From: Nitrospirillum viridazoti CBAmc
GTDB lineage: Bacteria > Pseudomonadota > Alphaproteobacteria > Azospirillales > Azospirillaceae
Reading direction: 5' to 3'
Assembly (NCBI RefSeq): GCF_000730165.1
Contig: NZ_CP022112.1
Coordinates: 970,001-1,034,000 of the forward strand
Length of the DNA: 64,000 bases
Of the stretch, positions 1 through 8,040 are shown piece by piece (positions within the stretch are counted from its first letter, which is position 1; each line of letters starts with the position of its first letter). The translations under genes were made by a program, and so were the position numbers. The notes under the pieces are model-generated. The model ran no database searches. It was not told the DNA's origin and worked only from the letters and a program-made list of their open reading frames with translations.

Positions 1-2
1 AC

Positions 3-203
3 TCGCTGAGGCATACGTTCCGGCAGGCGCTTCGCGGCGCCGATCTGCACGAGGAAATCGTCAACAAGGTATTCGGCCACGAAGGCAAGAGCATCGGCGC
101 GGGCTACGGCCGGGACCTGGCCCCATCTGAGGCCAAGCTGGTGATTGAGCGGGTCAAGGCGCCGGTGGCGCTGGACCACCTGTTCATCAGCGGGGGCAGT
201 TGA
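3..203 (+). CDS. Tyrosine recombinase/integrase, C-terminal end (partial)
   Basis: The reading frame is open from the window edge and ends in TGA at 201-203, giving 67 residues. It starts with SLRHTFRQAL, the box II Arg/His region of phage-type integrases (family pattern LRHTF). It continues with VFGHEGKSIGAGYGR, matching the conserved GH followed by the catalytic Tyr at a suitable spacing. Tyrosine recombinases integrate and excise phages and genomic islands. Only the tail is visible, so the substrate and attachment site cannot be told. The neighbouring regulator, AAA protease and HNH genes fit an integrated island. Confidence 0.75.
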   Translation, partial: SLRHTFRQALRGADLHEEIVNKVFGHEGKSIGAGYGRDLAPSEAKLVIERVKAPVALDHLFISGGS

Positions 204-428
204 TCTGGCTGTGATGCGACCAGGACCGCGCGGTAGGCACATCGCTTGGCCGGGTCCACCCGCCCACCTTGGCACCATCGTTTAGGAATTCAAGCGGCCA
301 GGACCGAAATTCTTCGACTGAACAGCGAGCAGATATTTAGATTATCTGTTAATTCCCTGAAATCCATAAATTTTGACCATTAGTTTCGGCCATTAATCGG
401 ATTTCCGCATCAATATCATGGAATTTGC

Positions 429-1319
429 ATGACACGCTCCATCATCGGTGACCTTCCTGCCTTCTTCGCTGTCGCGCGCGAATTGAATTTCAGCAAGGCT
501 GCGAAGGTGCTCGGCGTCTCCCAATCGACCCTGAGCGCCACTATAAAACAGCTTGAAGGACGGCTGGGTGCTCGCCTGTTGGAACGCACCACTCGAAGTG
601 TTTCATTGACCGTGGCCGGCCGACAATTGTTTCAGTCAGTGGAACCGCTCTACCGAAGAATTGATGACCGGCTAAATGCGCTCATTCCCAAGGATAATAC
701 GCCCTCAGGGACTGTCCGCCTTGCAGTCACGAGCCATATCATCCAGATGATTCTGTTGCCAAAGCTGTGCAGATTTCTGCAATTTCATCCGAATATAAGA
801 ATTGAGATGAATGTTATTTGCCTACCGATAAACGAAGTGGCACAAATGTTCCACGCTTACGTGGGTCCTCACGACCCACTACTTGATAACGCCACTACCA
901 CTCGCGTGAGCCCCGACATCCGCTTCGCGGTCGTTGGTTCTCCGTCCTATTTTGAGGCCAAACCGTTACCGTGGAAACCGCATGACCTTGAGGGGCATCG
1001 ATGCATCAACATTCGTCCGGAGATTACTGGAGACATCTTGAACTGGCAGTTCAAGAAAGACGGACAGGAAGTGCAAGTCACTGTTGAAGGGCAATTGATA
1101 TTCAACCAGTTCGAACACGCGCTTGAAGCAGCCATTTCGGGCTTCGGCCTCGCATATGCCCCGGAAAGGCTCGCTGCGTCTTACATTAACTCAGGTCTCG
1201 TGCATCGCGTGTTGGATGACTGGTGCGCCCCCTTGACCAGCCACTATCTATATTTTCCCAGAGGCGAGATCACTCCTGCCCTCCGTCTGCTGATCGATGC
1301 TTTAGAGTACAGCGAGTAA
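429..1319 (+). CDS. LysR-family transcriptional regulator
   Basis: This 296-residue protein has the usual LysR length. Residues 6-65 form the winged helix-turn-helix: FFAVARELNFSKAAKVLGVS followed by QSTLSATIKQLE, the classic LysR start. The rest is the periplasmic-binding-protein-like effector domain, with the typical DLEGHRCINIR segment near residue 190. It would bind DNA as a tetramer and respond to a small ligand. The target is not evident, because the next gene is convergent and the upstream gene is an integrase tail. The ATG at 429 is the only sensible start. Codon use is more AT-rich than in the efflux and mxa genes. Confidence 0.85.
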   Translation: MTRSIIGDLPAFFAVARELNFSKAAKVLGVSQSTLSATIKQLEGRLGARLLERTTRSVSLTVAGRQLFQSVEPLYRRIDDRLNALIPKDNTPSGTVRLAVTSHIIQMILLPKLCRFLQFHPNIRIEMNVICLPINEVAQMFHAYVGPHDPLLDNATTTRVSPDIRFAVVGSPSYFEAKPLPWKPHDLEGHRCINIRPEITGDILNWQFKKDGQEVQVTVEGQLIFNQFEHALEAAISGFGLAYAPERLAASYINSGLVHRVLDDWCAPLTSHYLYFPRGEITPALRLLIDALEYSE

Positions 1320-1372
1320 GGACGCAAAAGGTCCTTCTATAGCTTGAAAGCCCAACCCTGCACACGCCGCAA

Positions 1373-1711
1373 CTAACTGCCTTTTCCCGCCCCTGCAACA
1401 AGCAGTTCCACGATGGCCACCGCTGTGGCCAGCATCTGATCATCCAGCTGCCTTGCTGCATCGGTGAGGCGGGCTACCGCCTCCGCCCGGCTCGGGTCCC
1501 CACTTTCCTCTAAGAATAGCTCTGACAACGGAACGTCCAAGCCCTTGGCCAGGAGGTCCAGCGTGTCATAGGGCAGCGACGATACCCCCCGCTCGAGATT
1601 CGAGATTGCATCCGGTGATCGGCCAATAAGCGCTGCCAGGGCCTCTTGGGAGAGGCCTCTGCGTTTGCGGATGGCCTTTATCCGCGTGGCCACGCGAGCT
1701 TTAACGTCCAT
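1373..1711 (-). CDS. XRE-family helix-turn-helix regulator
   Basis: The ATG at 1711 gives 112 residues beginning MDVKARVATRIKAIR. The HTH_3/XRE domain spans about residues 5-62 (RRGLSQEALAALIGRSPDAI, then SNLERG). A longer frame reaches 1834, but its extra 41 residues do not look like the family and cover a palindromic stretch likely to be the operator. The C-terminal part, residues 63-112, is helical and may dimerise. The gene lies divergent to the FtsH-like gene at 1885, so it may control that promoter as a phage- or island-type repressor. The role is inferred from position. Confidence 0.8.
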   Translation of the reverse strand: MDVKARVATRIKAIRKRRGLSQEALAALIGRSPDAISNLERGVSSLPYDTLDLLAKGLDVPLSELFLEESGDPSRAEAVARLTDAARQLDDQMLATAVAIVELLVAGAGKGS

Positions 1712-1739
1712 TTCCGCATGATAGGCGGATTTAGCGCTT

Positions 1740-1750
1740 GCGGTAACCGC
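1740..1750. promoter_or_regulatory. Candidate operator palindrome between divergent genes
   Basis: An 11-base palindrome (GCGGT-A-ACCGC type) is followed within 25 bases by two further short inverted repeats, CGCA/TGCG at 1748-1760 and GCGT/ACGC just beyond. The cluster lies in the 173-base gap between the XRE gene (start 1711) and the FtsH-like gene (start 1885). It is a plausible binding site for the XRE protein. No promoter boxes could be assigned with confidence. Confidence 0.4.
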
Positions 1751-1884
1751 ATAATTTGCGTTATTTATGACGCCAGGCGCAAAAAATACGCCCCCTTGAG
1801 CGACCACAAGGTTCTGTTTGGTCAAGAGCGACATCCCCCCTCTGCAAAAGACGGCGCGAAACCCTTCCGCCGCAAGGAGAAGCC

Positions 1885-3969
1885 ATGTCTTTGGATAAGC
1901 TGAATCAACTGCGTGATGAGTATACAGCCCCGATGCCGAGCCGCCCTAAGCCGCCGATGTTGGAGAAGGCCGCCGCAAAACTCCTTCTGGAGGCGACATT
2001 TGCGGGTACGCAAGGCCTCGCACCCGCCGCTCGCCGTGGCGGCGTCGCCATCACCATCGTCGTGCCTGACGCCAGTTGGGTGGCCCCGATGGAGAGTGTG
2101 GTCGAGGACGCACTGAACGGTTTCGCCTGGCGTAAGGCTCCAACCGTTGGCGCACCGCTGAACACCCCGGCATACCCGGATATGATCGAACTGGACGACG
2201 ATGACGACTTTCCTGTCGGCAGTACTGGCGATTTAGTCGACCCTCGTTTTCCCGATCTCGACGCGCCCGACCATCAAATCACCAGCATCTGGAGCGTCGC
2301 CACGCGCGACGGAACCCCGCGCAGCCCAACCATCGATCATCTGGAAACAATGGCCGCCAACCAACTCATGCGGGGGACTGGCGTCATCATCCTCGCGGCC
2401 AGCGAAGCGGATTTGCCGCCACGTCTCACGGCAGCGGCAGACTTCCGCTTGGTTGTTCCAGCGCTGACGGGCGCCATTCTGACCGAGGCGATGGCACAGC
2501 TTGCACGGCGGCCTGCGCGCACCCTATCGGATGCATTATGCGCGTTGCTGAGCGCCGCGGACCTGAAGCTGGCGGCGCGACCCGCAACATCTCCCGACGA
2601 TTGGGTCGACCGGCTGGAACGGATGGCCAAAGCGCGCGTTCGCTTGCCGGCAAGCCCCCGTTTAGAGGATTTGCACGGCATGGATGAAGCGAAGGAATGG
2701 GGCGAAGCCCTGCGTCGCGACGTTGCCGCTTATCGCGCCGGTATGCTTTCCTGGCACGAGATGGACAAGGGCCTTTTGTTAGCCGGCCCGCCAGGCGTAG
2801 GGAAGACCCAATTCGCAAGCGCCCTCGCCACCAGCTGTGGCCTGCCGTTGATCACCGCGTCGTATGCCGAGTGGCAGGCCGCCGGTCATCAGGGCGATAT
2901 GTTGCGGGCCATGGCTTCGACTTTCGCGGATGCCAAGCGCGCCGCACCGTGCCTGCTCTTCATCGATGAGCTGGATAGCTTCACCGCACGGCACTCGGAA
3001 AGGCCCGGCCAAAATCAGAGTTATAACCGCCAGATCACGAACGCGATGCTGGAGCACGTAGGCGGTTTGCACGGGCGGCAGGGGGTCATCATGATTGGCG
3101 CCTGCAATTACCCCGCCTTACTGGATCCCGCCCTCGTTCGAGCGGGTCGGTTTGACCGAGTGGTACACATTCCACTTCCCGATCGAGCCGCCCTGGCGGG
3201 CATCCTCCGCTATCATCTGGGGCCCGACCATCTGCCGGGTTTGGATCTGACCCGTTTCGCGGCGCAAATGGAAGGTGCCAGCGGCGCGGACTGCGAACTC
3301 CTGGTTCGTACCGCCAAGCGCCGGGCCCGGGTTGCGGGCAGGCCTATGGTCGCGGCGGACCTGGAAGCGGATCTCTACCCTGCGGATCCCAGAACGCCGG
3401 CACTCCGCCAGCTTTGTGCGGTCCATGAAGCGGGGCATGCCGTTGCCGCGGCGGTCCTTCGGCCGAGCATGCTGATCTCGGCGTCAATCCGCATCTCGGC
3501 CGGCGGGCTGGGCGGCGTGAACTACCGCATGGATGGCGAGGTTTTACGGCAGAACGACCTGTTGGACCTCATCCAGATCCATCTGGCTGGCCGGGCGGCT
3601 GAAGAACTGCTCCTCGGCGCGCCCAGCACCGGCGCGGGGGGCAACGGGGATAGCGACTTGGCCCGCGCGACCGTGCTGGCAACCCAGATGCTGACTTCCC
3701 ACGGACTGGGTGATCACCTGACCTGGTTGGGGCCGGTGACGGCAGAGACCGTACCACGCCTCCTGAACTCCAATCCGCAGATTGCGGCGCAAGTGACGGC
3801 CATCGTGGACACCCAGTACGCCAAGGTGCGGGTCCTGCTCTACGCGTGGCACAGCGCGGTCGAGCATGTGGCCGGCCTCTTGCTGGCGCGGGAGGCGGCC
3901 TCCGCCACCGAGATCATCGCCATCGCCAACGCCACCCTCAATGAAACCCGGACGCGGACGCTGCAGTGA
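1885..3969 (+). CDS. Soluble FtsH-like AAA+ ATPase with zinc metalloprotease domain
   Basis: This 694-residue protein starts at an ATG with a strong ribosome site (AAGGAG). Walker A GPPGVGKT lies at residues 301-308, Walker B LLFIDELD near 357-364, and the FtsH-type second region of homology RAGRFDR at 419-425. A peptidase M41-like domain follows, with HEAGH at 514-518 (zinc ligands and catalytic Glu) and a likely third ligand in the GDSDLARA segment near 590. FtsH degrades membrane and regulatory proteins with ATP. Unlike FtsH, this protein has no N-terminal membrane segments; it carries about 260 extra residues instead, with a DDDDD run near 104. It belongs to the M41-like AAA proteases found in mobile islands. 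Its substrate is unknown. Confidence 0.8.
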   Translation: MSLDKLNQLRDEYTAPMPSRPKPPMLEKAAAKLLLEATFAGTQGLAPAARRGGVAITIVVPDASWVAPMESVVEDALNGFAWRKAPTVGAPLNTPAYPDMIELDDDDDFPVGSTGDLVDPRFPDLDAPDHQITSIWSVATRDGTPRSPTIDHLETMAANQLMRGTGVIILAASEADLPPRLTAAADFRLVVPALTGAILTEAMAQLARRPARTLSDALCALLSAADLKLAARPATSPDDWVDRLERMAKARVRLPASPRLEDLHGMDEAKEWGEALRRDVAAYRAGMLSWHEMDKGLLLAGPPGVGKTQFASALATSCGLPLITASYAEWQAAGHQGDMLRAMASTFADAKRAAPCLLFIDELDSFTARHSERPGQNQSYNRQITNAMLEHVGGLHGRQGVIMIGACNYPALLDPALVRAGRFDRVVHIPLPDRAALAGILRYHLGPDHLPGLDLTRFAAQMEGASGADCELLVRTAKRRARVAGRPMVAADLEADLYPADPRTPALRQLCAVHEAGHAVAAAVLRPSMLISASIRISAGGLGGVNYRMDGEVLRQNDLLDLIQIHLAGRAAEELLLGAPSTGAGGNGDSDLARATVLATQMLTSHGLGDHLTWLGPVTAETVPRLLNSNPQIAAQVTAIVDTQYAKVRVLLYAWHSAVEHVAGLLLAREAASATEIIAIANATLNETRTRTLQ

Positions 3970-4031
3970 TCGTCGCCCAGGCGGAACCCGCCCTCCCAGC
4001 AGGTTCCGCCGGACGCCACGGAAGGATGATC

Positions 4032-4697
4032 ATGAAACCCTACAGTCATGCCCGTTGGCACCTCTACCGGGAGGAGGTCATCAAGTTGGACGGCGGCCGC
4101 TGCGTCCGATGCCATCGAAGCCGGGCTGACGGTGCCGTGCTGCAGGCCCATCACAAGGCCTACGTCTCAGGCCGACTGCCTTGGGAATACCCCTATGGTG
4201 ACTGTGAAACCCTCTGCAAAGGCTGCCATGCGGCGGAGCACGGCATCGCAATGCCCAAGACGGGTTGGTCGCTTTTCGGGGTGGATGATCTCGGCAGCCT
4301 CTGCGGCAGCTGTGAACTCTGTGGCACCGAAATTCGATACATCTACGCCGTCGGTCACCCCTCCTGGGGCGCCATGGGGGTCGGAACGGACTGCTGCGAC
4401 GCGCTCACCGCCACCACCGACGCCGGGGAGCACCACGCCAACCTTATCAAGGAGCGTGAAAAGAAAAGGCGCTTCGTCGACTCGCCCAAGTGGAAAGTCA
4501 CAGTGGCAGGCGACATGGCAATGATCCGCGACCGGATACTTGTCCAAATATCACCTTACGAAGGCCATTACCGGCTTAAAATCGGTAATGTTCGGGGGGT
4601 AATGAAATACCCGACCGTCCTCGACGCGAAGATAAGAGCTTTCGAATTCATCGAATCTGGAGATGCCACCAGATTTTTGTCAAGAATAAAGAATTAA
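4032..4697 (+). CDS. HNH-type zinc-binding protein, possible endonuclease
   Basis: I chose the ATG at 4032 because GGAAGG lies six bases upstream; the frame is open back to 3966, inside the previous gene. The 221-residue product opens with an HNH-like module: CVRCH near residue 21, HHK near 38 and CKGCHAAEH near 62. This is the two-knuckle zinc frame with the central His pair seen in HNH nucleases. A second Cys cluster follows (CGSCELCGTE, residues 93-102, and a CC pair near 122). The C-terminal third is not recognised and is more AT-rich. It lies just 3' of the FtsH-like gene in the same direction and is probably co-transcribed. Nuclease activity is inferred from the motif only. Confidence 0.65.
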   Translation: MKPYSHARWHLYREEVIKLDGGRCVRCHRSRADGAVLQAHHKAYVSGRLPWEYPYGDCETLCKGCHAAEHGIAMPKTGWSLFGVDDLGSLCGSCELCGTEIRYIYAVGHPSWGAMGVGTDCCDALTATTDAGEHHANLIKEREKKRRFVDSPKWKVTVAGDMAMIRDRILVQISPYEGHYRLKIGNVRGVMKYPTVLDAKIRAFEFIESGDATRFLSRIKN

Positions 4698-4805
4698 ATA
4701 GCGGCGACCCCACTTGCCCTGCCATAAAATTGGGCGCTGCTTATATTGCCCTATGAACGGCAAGGGCCGGGAGGCTTCAGGCTCTCACCAACCGGCATCC
4801 ACTCC

Positions 4806-5096
4806 TTACACTCCGCCTCTTTTCCTCTCTGGCAATTCAGGCCCGGGCCCATCCCCTTCTTCTCCGCCTGCACGGTCGATCTTAAGTCCCACCAGCAGGT
4901 CCGACGCCTCGATCTCCAACCCGCGGGCGAGATCCACCATTACCGCAAGGCTGGGATTCCATTTGCCCCGTTCCAGGTCAGACAAGTAGGGCACAGCCAT
5001 ATTCGCACGGCCGGCAAGCTCCTCCTGCGTCAGGCTTTTCGCCTTCCTGTGCTGCCGCAGCAATTTCCCAAACTGGATCCGGATGTCCTCAGCCAT
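4806..5096 (-). CDS. XRE-family helix-turn-helix regulator
   Basis: The start at 5096 gives 96 residues (MAEDIRIQFGKLLRQHR...). The HTH domain covers residues 5-62: KSLTQEELAGRANMAVPYLS, then DLERGKWNPS, the pattern of stand-alone XRE regulators with one HTH and a short acidic tail. Alternative starts at 5132 and 5201 would add residues unlike the family. It is convergent with the HNH gene and divergent from the lipoprotein gene at 5247. Together with the XRE gene at 1373-1711 it brackets the FtsH-like/HNH pair. The target is unknown. Confidence 0.75.
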   Translation of the reverse strand: MAEDIRIQFGKLLRQHRKAKSLTQEELAGRANMAVPYLSDLERGKWNPSLAVMVDLARGLEIEASDLLVGLKIDRAGGEEGDGPGPELPERKRGGV

Positions 5097-5246
5097 CCGG
5101 GAAAAACACGCGGTTGCAAAGGCCAAGGCCATAATATATATCTTAAGTCTGTCGATGAGGATGACGCCAAACCATAGCTCCTCCCGAACATTGGTTAGCA
5201 TCCGAAGCCAGATCGCCCTTCGTCCATCCTTTCAGCTAGGTTCCCG

Positions 5247-5615
5247 ATGCGCCTCCACTTGAACGGCCGCCCCTTCGGCCGCGCCGCCATTCTGCTGCTC
5301 TCGCTTGGTATCCTCGCCAGCTGCGGAAAAAACCCGCTCATCGGCCATTGGAAGCTGAATCTGCCTCCAACCGCCGACATGCTTGATAAGATTGCGGCCA
5401 GCGCTATCGGCGACGAAATCGAGTTCGAGCCGGGCACGATGGTTACCGGCGCCGGCGTCCCCGTGAAGGTCCAATATGACCAGCGGGACGGCCGCTGGTT
5501 CGTTACCCCGGAAGGGCAAAGCGACCAAGGTCTGCCCGTGAAGGTCGTCGGTGACGATAAGATCGAAATCGACATTGGTCATAGCAAGCCCATCCCCTAC
5601 GTCCGGACGAAGTAG
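5247..5615 (+). CDS. Small predicted lipoprotein, unknown function
   Basis: This 122-residue protein has a Sec/lipoprotein signal: charged start, hydrophobic AAILLLSLGI, then the lipobox LASC with Cys at residue 26. The mature part begins GKNPLIGHWKLN and looks like a small beta-rich domain (alternating VPVKVQYDQ, WFVTPEG and KIEIDIG strands). The GHW...L pattern recalls small lipocalin-like lipoproteins, but I do not recognise a family. It probably sits in the envelope. It is followed 115 bases later by another small envelope gene in the same direction. Confidence 0.6.
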   Translation: MRLHLNGRPFGRAAILLLSLGILASCGKNPLIGHWKLNLPPTADMLDKIAASAIGDEIEFEPGTMVTGAGVPVKVQYDQRDGRWFVTPEGQSDQGLPVKVVGDDKIEIDIGHSKPIPYVRTK

Positions 5616-5730
5616 GGAAAGCAAGCTCACACCCACTGCTCCCCGTCCTGTGGCGCCCCCTCCGATAAGGCGTCCGCCGGAAGGGCACGCCATGAGACTT
5701 CTCCCTTTCCCTCATTAACGGATCACGACT

Positions 5731-6147
5731 TTGGCCAAGCTGCAGGAAGCCCGCGGGGTTCTCCGCCGCCGGGGCAATCACACCCTCACCGGCGGCTTCT
5801 GTGTCTACTCGATCGCTGAGATCGGTGATCGCATCATCACGGATCTGGGCGTGCCGAACGGTCTGGACGCCTTTCTGGATGAATGCGACGGTCAGGAACT
5901 CACGATTTGGTTCACCAAGCCGTTCGCCGACAAGAAACAGGTCCTTGCCATCAAGCTTCCCGACGGGAAGTTGTATTATTCTGTACCCGGCTGGGGAGGG
6001 ATAATCTTCTTCGTGGTGCTCGCCCTTATCGGCTGCCTTTTCTTCGGCTTGGGGCTGTTACTGCTGCCGCTGATATTCGACTTGGTAGGAATGAACTTCG
6101 AAGCCGGGCAATGGGCTCGCCAGGGCGGCATTGAAATCAGGAGGTAG
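5731..6147 (+). CDS. Small membrane protein, unknown function
   Basis: The 138-residue frame opens with TTG at 5731, so the start is uncertain. The N-terminal ~90 residues are soluble and beta-rich. A long hydrophobic stretch at about residues 90-118 (GIIFFVVLALIGCLFFGLGL onward) could form one long or two short membrane spans. A charged tail ends GGIEIRR. The family is not recognised. It is in the same orientation as the lipoprotein upstream, and its end almost abuts the next gene. Confidence 0.5.
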   Translation: MAKLQEARGVLRRRGNHTLTGGFCVYSIAEIGDRIITDLGVPNGLDAFLDECDGQELTIWFTKPFADKKQVLAIKLPDGKLYYSVPGWGGIIFFVVLALIGCLFFGLGLLLLPLIFDLVGMNFEAGQWARQGGIEIRR

Positions 6148-6160
6148 ATCAGAAGGTAGA

Positions 6161-6661
6161 ATGTCCGGCCAGCCCCTGGTCACACGTGCCGCATTGCATT
6201 CCTGGTCAGCGGGGCCTACCTCTAGACGCATGTCACGCCGTCGGCTTGCCTCTTCATTGATTCCAACCCGCCTGCCGGGCCACCGGTCAAGGATGGTGGT
6301 GGCATGCCTGCGCGGCGTGGTGATGGTCTTTTGCCTGCTGGCCTTCCTGGGCGGCACTACGGTCCAGGCCATGCCCCTGGACTCGCCTGCGGCCACGCCC
6401 ACGATCGCGACGGCCATAGCCATGCCCGATGACTGCCCTATGGCGCAGATCGCCGGCACCCCAGCCAAGGACGGTCCCTGCCATGGCCTGAACGCCGCTT
6501 GCCTGAAGCAGATGGGCTGCCTGGGCGTCTCCCTGCTGCCGGAGCGGTCCGGCCAGCCGGGGGCACCGGCGGTCTTCAGCATGGTCCTGTTCTGGCCACC
6601 ATCGACGACCTTGGCCGGCCTGTCCATCGCGCCGGAACCCTTCCCTCCCATCGCCGCGTGA
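6161..6661 (+). CDS. Small exported Cys/Met/His-containing protein upstream of cusCBA
   Basis: The ATG at 6161 has an AAGGT ribosome site and gives 166 residues; a shorter start at 6293 would place a signal peptide (VVACLRGVVMVFCLLAFLGG) right at the N-terminus. After the hydrophobic segment come MPDDCPMAQIAG, GPCHGLNAACLKQMGCLG and Met-containing stretches, giving four Cys plus Met/His that could bind copper or silver. The position directly before the efflux operon suggests a periplasmic metal-binding or sensing accessory, like the small leader proteins found in other copper operons. No family was identified with certainty. Confidence 0.55.
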   Translation: MSGQPLVTRAALHSWSAGPTSRRMSRRRLASSLIPTRLPGHRSRMVVACLRGVVMVFCLLAFLGGTTVQAMPLDSPAATPTIATAIAMPDDCPMAQIAGTPAKDGPCHGLNAACLKQMGCLGVSLLPERSGQPGAPAVFSMVLFWPPSTTLAGLSIAPEPFPPIAA

Positions 6662-6768
6662 CCGGGGCGCCCTGAGGGCGTCCCCGCGACCTGGGGCTTT
6701 GCCCGAGGTCCGTCCGCGCCGCCGGCATCGCACGCCGGCCCCGATGCCCTTTCGGGAAGGGAAGCTTC

Positions 6769-8040
6769 ATGACCCGATACACCCATGCCCGCACGGCCAG
6801 CGCCGTGACGGCGCTGTCCCTGTTGCTCGCCTTCAGCCCCCACGCCCAGGCCGCATCCGACCCCGACACGCCAACGCTGGGCGCTGATCTGGACGGCCTG
6901 CTGGATGCCGGCCGCCACCTGAACCCATCCCTCCAGGCCGCGGCCTTGGAGACGGCGGCCATGGATGCCGAAGCCTCCGCCGCCGATGCGCTGGAGGACC
7001 CCACCTTCCGCGTCAATTCCGATGAGGTGGACCGCACCAGCGGCCCGCGCCTCAACAAGACCTACATCACGGTGGAGCAGGAATTCCCCCTGTGGGGCAA
7101 GCGCGACCTGCGCCGCAGCGTCGCCCTGGCGGCGGTGGACGCGGCGCGGGGCCGGGAACGGGCGGTGGGCCTGGAGCTGGAGGAGCGTATCAAGGGCGCC
7201 TACGCCCTGTACGCTGCCGCCTCGGCCGCCTTGGCCATCAACGGCGATGTGGGGCACCTGGATCGCCAGATGGCCCGCAACGCCGCCGACCGCTACGCCC
7301 AGGGCCTGGGCAGCCAGGGCGACGCCCTGACGGCCACGGCCGAAGCGGCCCGCACCGAGGTGGAGGCCGCCCGCCTGATGGCCGACCGGACCGCCGCCGC
7401 CGCCCGCCTGAATACCCTGCTGGCGCGTCCGGCGGATATGCCGTTGGCCCCGCCGACCGGCGCCCGTCCCCTGCCGGCGTCCACTCCGCCCCTTCCGGTG
7501 TTGGCCGACCGGGCCCGGGCCGACAACCCCCGCCTGGCTGCCGGATTGGCGGAGGTGCGCGGCGCCGAGGAAGAACGCCGCCTGGCCGCCAAGGCCTGGT
7601 ACCCCGACCTTTCCCTGGCCGTGGGTGCCATCCAGCGCGACAACGGCCCCACCGGCTATACCGCCACGGTCGGCTTCAGGATTCCCCTGCAGGCGGAGCC
7701 GAAGCGCGCCAAGGAGCGCCAAGCCGTGGCCAAGGCCAACGCCAGCCGGCAGAGCCTGGCCGCCACGGCAGCGGACATCGAGGGCGACTTGGCCGAGGCG
7801 CTGGCGGCGCTGAACGCCGCCCGCCAGCAGGCCGGCATCTATCGCGCGCAACTGCTGCCTGATCTGGGCGGCGCCCATGAAGCCGCCTTGGCTGCCTATG
7901 GCCGGGGACAGGGCAGCCTGGCCGCCGTGCTGGAGGCGGAACATCGCCTGCACCAGGCCCGGCTGGACCTGCTGCGTATCGAGGTGGAGGGTCAGAAGGC
8001 GCTTGCCGCTCTGGAACGCCTAGTGGGAGGCCCGCTATGA
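6769..8040 (+). CDS. cusC: Outer-membrane efflux factor of copper/silver RND pump (TolC family)
   Basis: This 423-residue protein has a signal peptide ending AQA near residue 28. The rest has the two TolC/OEP repeats, each rich in Ala/Leu/Glu helices: residues 40-230 containing LEDPTFRVNSDEV and TVEQEFPLWGKRDLRR, and 235-420 containing AKAWYPDLSLAVGAIQRD. The LWGK(R) motif is typical of CzcC/CusC-type outer-membrane factors. It forms the outer-membrane channel for the pump encoded next. Its stop overlaps the start of cusB by four bases (ATGA), so translation is coupled. Confidence 0.88.
   Translation: MTRYTHARTASAVTALSLLLAFSPHAQAASDPDTPTLGADLDGLLDAGRHLNPSLQAAALETAAMDAEASAADALEDPTFRVNSDEVDRTSGPRLNKTYITVEQEFPLWGKRDLRRSVALAAVDAARGRERAVGLELEERIKGAYALYAAASAALAINGDVGHLDRQMARNAADRYAQGLGSQGDALTATAEAARTEVEAARLMADRTAAAARLNTLLARPADMPLAPPTGARPLPASTPPLPVLADRARADNPRLAAGLAEVRGAEEERRLAAKAWYPDLSLAVGAIQRDNGPTGYTATVGFRIPLQAEPKRAKERQAVAKANASRQSLAATAADIEGDLAEALAALNAARQQAGIYRAQLLPDLGGAHEAALAAYGRGQGSLAAVLEAEHRLHQARLDLLRIEVEGQKALAALERLVGGPL

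Noticed and set aside
6058-7953. 631-codon minus-strand open frame opposite the cus leader and cusC
   Set aside because: Low-complexity Gly/Arg/Gln sequence without motifs, opposite a clear TolC-family gene.
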